Made by a program: the position numbers and the translations under genes
Part shown: piece by piece, positions 60,312-64,000 of the stretch
Position numbering within the stretch: the stretch's first letter is position 1
Layout: every line of letters begins with the position of its first letter
NCBI GenBank assembly: GCA_934667815.1
Contig: CAKUMO010000011.1
Coordinates: 10,663-74,662, forward strand
DNA length: 64,000 nucleotides
Source of the DNA: an uncultured Oscillospiraceae bacterium
GTDB lineage: Bacteria; Bacillota; Clostridia; Oscillospirales; Oscillospiraceae
Direction: 5' to 3'
The notes under the pieces: model-generated
Database searches by the model: none
What the model was told of the DNA's origin: nothing
What the model saw: only the letters and a program-made list of their open reading frames with translations

Positions 60312-60371
60312 CAGGAAGTGTGCAAATTGCGAAATTCATAGAAAATTTACAGCGAATTTTTACACTTTTCA

Positions 60372-60400
60372 TTGCGGCAGCGCAGGAAATATGCTATGAT
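60372..60400 (+). promoter_or_regulatory. Promoter of ftsH-mscS
   Basis: TTGCGG (60372-60377), 17-bp spacer, TATGAT (60395-60400) preceded by TGC; divergent from the rlmB promoter. Confidence 0.75.
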
Positions 60401-60435
60401 ATTATTATAAATATTTGCCGGAGGGAGGCAAATCC

Positions 60436-62358
60436 ATGGCAAATCAAGACCCCAAACGGCGTCCTGAAAACGATAATAACAACAATAACAACAGGACGAA
60501 ATTTTCCATCGCATGGCTTCTCATTGTGGTTGCAATCGTGACGATTCTCGGAAATCAGTTTGTCAATTTGATCCGCAGTGCCCGACAGGAGGAAGTTACC
60601 TATGACGCTTTCCTGACCCAGCTCGAGGACGACAAGATTGCCGAGGTGCAGTTCGAGACCGACCGCATTGACTTCACGCTGCGTAAAGATGCAGATTCCC
60701 GCATTAAGACGGTCTACTACACCGGCATTCTGCCTAACGTAGAACTGACCTCGGTCGTTGAGCAGCTCAAGGCCAACGGCGTGCAGTTCACGGGCGAGAT
60801 CGTCGAGCCAAGCTCCATGCTGTTCTCGTGGCTGCTGTTCCCGCTTCTGCTGCTGTTCGGCTTCTTCCTGATCGGACGCATCATGATGGCACGCGGCGGC
60901 GCAGACGGCGGCTTTGGCGCCATCGGCAATATCGGCAAGAGTAAGGCGAAGGTCTATATGGAAAAAGAGACCGGCGTGACATTCAAGGACGTTGCCGGTC
61001 AGGACGAGGCCAAGGAGTCGCTGGAGGAGATTATCGACTTCCTGCACAATCCGCAGAAATACGCTGCAATCGGCGCAAAGCTGCCAAAGGGCGCACTGCT
61101 CGTTGGCTCTCCCGGTACCGGCAAAACCTTGCTTGCCAAGGCCGTAGCAGGCGAGGCCCATGTCCCGTTCTTCTCGATTTCCGGCTCGGACTTTGTGGAG
61201 ATGTTCGTCGGCGTCGGCGCAAGCCGCGTCCGCGACCTCTTTAAAGAAGCTTCCAAGGTTGCGCCTGCGATCATCTTTATCGACGAGATCGATGCCATCG
61301 GCCGCAGCCGTGATTCCAAGTTCGGCGGCAACGATGAACGCGAGCAGACGCTCAACCAGCTCTTGGCCGAGATCGATGGCTTTGATTCCTCGAAGGGCGT
61401 GGTCATCCTCGCCGCAACGAACCGTCCGGAGATTCTGGACAAGGCTCTGCTGCGCGCAGGCCGTTTCGACCGACGCATCATTGTTGACCGACCGAACCTT
61501 GAGGGACGTTACCAGACGTTGCTCGTGCACACGCGCAACATCAAGCTGGCCGAGGATGTCGATCTGAAAAAGATCGCACAGGCTACGGCGGGCGCAGTGG
61601 GCGCAGACCTTGCAAACCTCGTCAACGAGGCCGCGCTGCGCGCGGTGCGTCAGGGCCGCCAGATGGTCAAGCAGGAGGATCTGCTTGTCTCCTTTGAGAC
61701 GGTCATCGCCGGCACGGAGAAGAAGGGCAGCGTCCTGACCGATATTGAAAAGCGCATCGTTGCTTATCACGAGGTCGGCCACGCGCTGGTTGCCGCATTG
61801 CGCAAGCACAGTCAGCCCGTTTCCAAAATCACCATCGTTCCGCATACCTCCGGCGCATTGGGCTATACCATGCAGATGCCCGAGGAGGAGAAATACCTCA
61901 ATTCCAGGGAAGAACTGCTCATTGAGCTCCAGACGCTTTTGGGCGGCCGTGCAGCCGAGCAGACGGTATTCGGCATCCAGACGACCGGTGCGTCCAACGA
62001 CATTCAGCGTGCGACGGATCTTGCAAGAAAGATGGTCACGCAGTACGGCATGAGCGATAAGATCGGCCTGATGGCGCTCGCAAGCGGCGGCAACGAATAC
62101 CTTGACGGACAGTCCTATATGGATTGCGCACAGAGCACCGCCGCTGATGCCGACAGCGAAATTCAGAAGCTCCTGTCGTCCTGCTATGAGGATGCGAAGA
62201 AGCTGCTCATTGAGAATCGTCCGCTGCTGGATGAAATCTCCCTGTATCTTCTGCAAAAGGAGACAATCACCGGTGACGAGCTGATGGCCTATGTCAATGC
62301 CGACAGCCATCGCCTGCCTGCCTCGGACGAGAAGAAGCCTTTGGAGGACGCGCAATGA
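60436..62358 (+). CDS. ftsH: ATP-dependent zinc metalloprotease FtsH
   Basis: A 640-residue membrane AAA protease. Asn-rich start, TM1 at about residues 24-44, outside domain, TM2 near 125-147, AAA module with Walker [14 protein letters not shown], Walker [34 protein letters not shown], and protease motif HEVGH (most members have HEAGH) with the third ligand in the [12 protein letters not shown] region. It degrades misassembled membrane and regulatory proteins. ATG at 60436 follows GGAGGGAGG. Confidence 0.96.
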   Translation: MANQDPKRRPENDNNNNNNRTKFSIAWLLIVVAIVTILGNQFVNLIRSARQEEVTYDAFLTQLEDDKIAEVQFETDRIDFTLRKDADSRIKTVYYTGILPNVELTSVVEQLKANGVQFTGEIVEPSSMLFSWLLFPLLLLFGFFLIGRIMMARGGADGGFGAIGNIGKSKAKVYMEKETGVTFKDVAGQDEAKESLEEIIDFLHNPQKYAAIGAKLPKGALLVGSPGTGKTLLAKAVAGEAHVPFFSISGSDFVEMFVGVGASRVRDLFKEASKVAPAIIFIDEIDAIGRSRDSKFGGNDEREQTLNQLLAEIDGFDSSKGVVILAATNRPEILDKALLRAGRFDRRIIVDRPNLEGRYQTLLVHTRNIKLAEDVDLKKIAQATAGAVGADLANLVNEAALRAVRQGRQMVKQEDLLVSFETVIAGTEKKGSVLTDIEKRIVAYHEVGHALVAALRKHSQPVSKITIVPHTSGALGYTMQMPEEEKYLNSREELLIELQTLLGGRAAEQTVFGIQTTGASNDIQRATDLARKMVTQYGMSDKIGLMALASGGNEYLDGQSYMDCAQSTAADADSEIQKLLSSCYEDAKKLLIENRPLLDEISLYLLQKETITGDELMAYVNADSHRLPASDEKKPLEDAQ

Positions 62359-63152
62359 GCTGGGCAGAGATTAAGACCTTTTTCGCCTCGCTGACGTTGC
62401 AAAAGCTCATTCCGGTTGTGCTGATCGTGGTCGTTGGGCTGATTGCGGTCAAGCTGCTGCTCAGGCTCTTTGACCGCGGCCTTGAACGGTCCAAACTCGA
62501 CCGCACGATGTTTGCCTTTGTCCGCACAATCATGCGGGTGCTGCTGTATTCGCTGCTTGTGTTGATCGCGGCAAGCTCGCTGGGCATTGATGTCAGTTCG
62601 CTTGTGGCACTCGTCAGTGTGATTTCTCTGGCAATTTCACTGGCCGTGCAGAATACGCTTTCCAACGTGGTTGGGAGCATCACGCTCCTTGCCACGCATC
62701 CCTTCCACGTGGGCGATTATATCGAGGTCGGTTCGGATTCCGGCACGGTCGAGGAGATCACCATGTCTTACACCAAGCTCGCCACGCCGGATGGGAAGCG
62801 CGTTTACATCCCAAACAGCGATGCCGCTTCTGCGCGCATCTGCAATTATTCCGTTGAGGGCAAGCGCCGCATCGACCTGTATTTCACCGCGTCCTATGGC
62901 GATGATACCGAAAAGGTCAAGAATGCGATTCTGAAGGCGGCCTCCGGAATGAAGCGCTTGGAGAATACCGAGCCTATGGTCTATCTCAACGAATTTCAGG
63001 ACAGCAGTGTGCAGTATTTTTTGCAGCTATGGGTCAAGACCGAGGACTATTGGGCAACGCGCTTTGCGCTCAATGAAGCCGTCCGCCGCGAGTTCGACGC
63101 GCAGGGAATCAGCATTCCGTTCCCGCAGCTTGACGTTCGGGTGAGCCAATAA
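62355..63152 (+). CDS. mscS: Small-conductance mechanosensitive channel, MscS family
   Basis: A 265-residue channel with three TM helices in residues 1-95; the pore helix ISLAISLAVQNTLSNVVGSI carries the Gly/Ala pattern of TM3, followed by the beta domain (HPFHVGDYIEVGSDSGTVEEI, YIPNSDAASARICNYS). It releases solutes during osmotic downshock. Overlaps ftsH by 4 bases. Confidence 0.94.
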   Translation: MSWAEIKTFFASLTLQKLIPVVLIVVVGLIAVKLLLRLFDRGLERSKLDRTMFAFVRTIMRVLLYSLLVLIAASSLGIDVSSLVALVSVISLAISLAVQNTLSNVVGSITLLATHPFHVGDYIEVGSDSGTVEEITMSYTKLATPDGKRVYIPNSDAASARICNYSVEGKRRIDLYFTASYGDDTEKVKNAILKAASGMKRLENTEPMVYLNEFQDSSVQYFLQLWVKTEDYWATRFALNEAVRREFDAQGISIPFPQLDVRVSQ

Positions 63153-63157
63153 GATTT

Positions 63158-63189
63158 AAATCCCTGACCTGCGGGTCAGGGATTTTTTG
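63158..63189 (+). terminator. Terminator after mscS
   Basis: A 12-bp perfect stem (63158-63169/63174-63185) with TGCG loop and six T. Confidence 0.92.
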
Positions 63190-63266
63190 TCGGAACCGAA
63201 GGAAATCCTCCAGCATATGCTGAAAAGGAATGAAAATTCCAGTCAAATCAAAGGAGGAATCGTCTT

Positions 63267-63752
63267 TTGGAATATCGAACGCAGTCTATGACGCCACCGC
63301 ACGTGGAGGAAATGGCCTGTGAGGCGGGACAGGGCATTCTGCCTGCCTGCGCACCCTTGGCCAATCCCTATGTGCCCTTTCAGCAGGACAATCCGCAGAC
63401 CTACCCGGCGCAGACCGGCGTTGTGCGCGGCACGCTCTTTCCCGGCCTTGATCTGCCCTTCATGGGTATGGTCAACGAATCTGTCCTCACCGACACACCG
63501 CTGCATGAATTGCAGGCTCTCGGCTTTGCTCTGGTGGAGCTGGGCGAATATCTTGACACCCACCCTGACGACTGCGAGGCGTTGGAGCTGTTCCGGTCGT
63601 ATGCGGCGCTGTACGAAAAGGGCACTGCGGAGTACCAGAAGCTCTGCGGGCCGCTGACGCAGCGGAGCGTCACGGAAAATTGCAGCTATGATTGGCTGAA
63701 GGACCCGTGGCCGTGGGATTTGGACGCGAACCGCGCCCGCAAGGAGGAATGA
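63267..63752 (+). CDS. cotJA: Fused spore-coat proteins CotJA-CotJB
   Basis: A 161-residue protein. Residues about 25-70 match CotJA (ANPYVPFQQDNPQTYPAQTG, GTLFPGLDLPF); residues about 76-155 match CotJB (LHELQALGFALVELGEYLDT, KLCGPLTQRSV, YDWLKDPWPWDL). In Bacillus these are separate genes of about 80-90 codons each in the order cotJA-cotJB-cotJC. Here they are in one frame. The start is TTG at 63267 with AAAGGAGG 9 bases upstream. They belong to the mother-cell coat layer, so the gene implies sporulation capacity or ancestry. Confidence 0.88.
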   Translation: MEYRTQSMTPPHVEEMACEAGQGILPACAPLANPYVPFQQDNPQTYPAQTGVVRGTLFPGLDLPFMGMVNESVLTDTPLHELQALGFALVELGEYLDTHPDDCEALELFRSYAALYEKGTAEYQKLCGPLTQRSVTENCSYDWLKDPWPWDLDANRARKEE

Positions 63753-63755
63753 GCG

Positions 63756-64000
63756 ATGTTTGTCTATGAAAAGAAGCTGCAATATCCGGTAAAAATCGAG
63801 CGCACCGACCCGCGCCTTGCGTCCATCATCATCACGCAGTACGGCGGCCCGGACGGCGAGCTGGGCGCGTCACTGCGCTACCTCAGCCAGCGCTACTCCA
63901 TGCCCTACGCCGACCTGAAGGGCTTGCTGACGGACATCGGTAGAGAAGCCTCTGAAATGTTCCATTCAGAGGCTACGGCTTTTTTTGATGCTTTTGCAAC
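63756..64000 (+). CDS. cotJC: CotJC, manganese-catalase-like coat protein (partial, apparently disrupted)
   Basis: From the ATG at 63756 (GGAGG upstream), MFVYEKKLQYPVKIERTDP and QYGGPDGELGASLRYLSQRY are clear CotJC. After LLTDIG (ending near 63941) the expected TEELxHxE metal-ligand stretch is replaced by REASEMFHSEATAFF, which is encoded by a hairpin with a T-run (63947-63981). The frame stays open to the window end, but homology has ended. CotJC would be broken by an insertion, deletion or assembly join at about 63940. Confidence 0.75.
   Translation, partial: MFVYEKKLQYPVKIERTDPRLASIIITQYGGPDGELGASLRYLSQRYSMPYADLKGLLTDIGREASEMFHSEATAFFDAFA
63947..63987 (+). terminator. Terminator-like hairpin inside the cotJC frame
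   Basis: A 10-bp perfect stem (63947-63956/63965-63974) followed by a seven-T run at 63980-63986, sitting exactly where CotJC homology stops. It looks like the 3' end of some other transcript or element. Confidence 0.7.

Overview
The window is ordinary chromosome from a GC-rich, anaerobic, low-GC-phylum-type (Firmicutes/Clostridia) bacterium. The pointers are an rnc-smc-ftsY block, plsX, trmFO, dprA-topA, a glycogen operon with both glgC and glgD, sigma-A promoters with 16-17 bp spacers, and spore-coat cotJ genes at the right edge. The overall look is that of the gut order Oscillospirales (Ruminococcaceae, Oscillospiraceae or Butyricicoccaceae type). The genus cannot be fixed from sequence alone. 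Three tRNA genes are present (Gly-CCC, Leu-TAA, Arg-CCG). I saw no rRNA, phage, transposase or CRISPR array.

Layout. 1-4.2 kb: tail of an unrecognised gene, a cytidylate kinase-like gene, a small XRE regulator, a DUF4430 lipoprotein and a fused GT4 glycosyltransferase/CsaB pyruvyl transferase. 4.2-8.2 kb: tRNA-Gly, a minus-strand ECF vitamin-transporter operon (EcfA1, EcfA2, EcfT, S component, SAM methyltransferase) and tRNA-Leu. 8.2-8.5 kb: a dense run of palindromes. 8.5-14.9 kb: HD phosphohydrolase, WYL regulator, a GH13 enzyme divergent from an orphan PTS IIC protein, then an N-terminally truncated P1B ATPase. 14.9-35.2 kb: a long plus-strand housekeeping stretch (rRNA methyltransferase, dprA, topA, trmFO, plsX, rnc, a Cys-motif lipoprotein-like gene with a radical SAM enzyme, smc, ftsY, rph, rdgB, yhbY, nadD-yqeK fusion, LCP, rsfS, leuS). 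35.4-45.4 kb: glycogen operon glgB-glgC-glgD-glgA-glgP-GH13. 45.7-53.6 kb: oligopeptide-type ABC transporter operon. 53.7-57.4 kb: DUF4825 protein, nitrilase-family protein, tRNA-Arg, EF-G-like GTPase. 57.5-60.2 kb: a degenerate P-type ATPase-like membrane protein behind rlmB. 60.4-64 kb: ftsH, mscS, then a fused cotJA-cotJB and a cotJC that appears broken at the window edge.

The most unusual system is the transporter operon at 45.8-53.6 kb. Its OppC-type permease carries a complete seven-repeat RCC1-like beta-propeller in the extracytoplasmic loop between TM1 and the conserved GTDDLGRD segment. Its OppF-type ATPase carries an insertion of about 185 residues, largely charged and helical, between Walker A and the Q-loop. 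The substrate-binding lipoprotein is large and followed by an attenuator-like hairpin, and the operon ends with a 72-residue single-TM protein. Other items for a second look are the catalytically degenerate P-type ATPase, the truncated P1B ATPase, the CotJA-CotJB fusion with a disrupted cotJC, the cysteine-motif/lipobox protein translationally coupled to a radical SAM enzyme, and the palindrome cluster behind tRNA-Leu.
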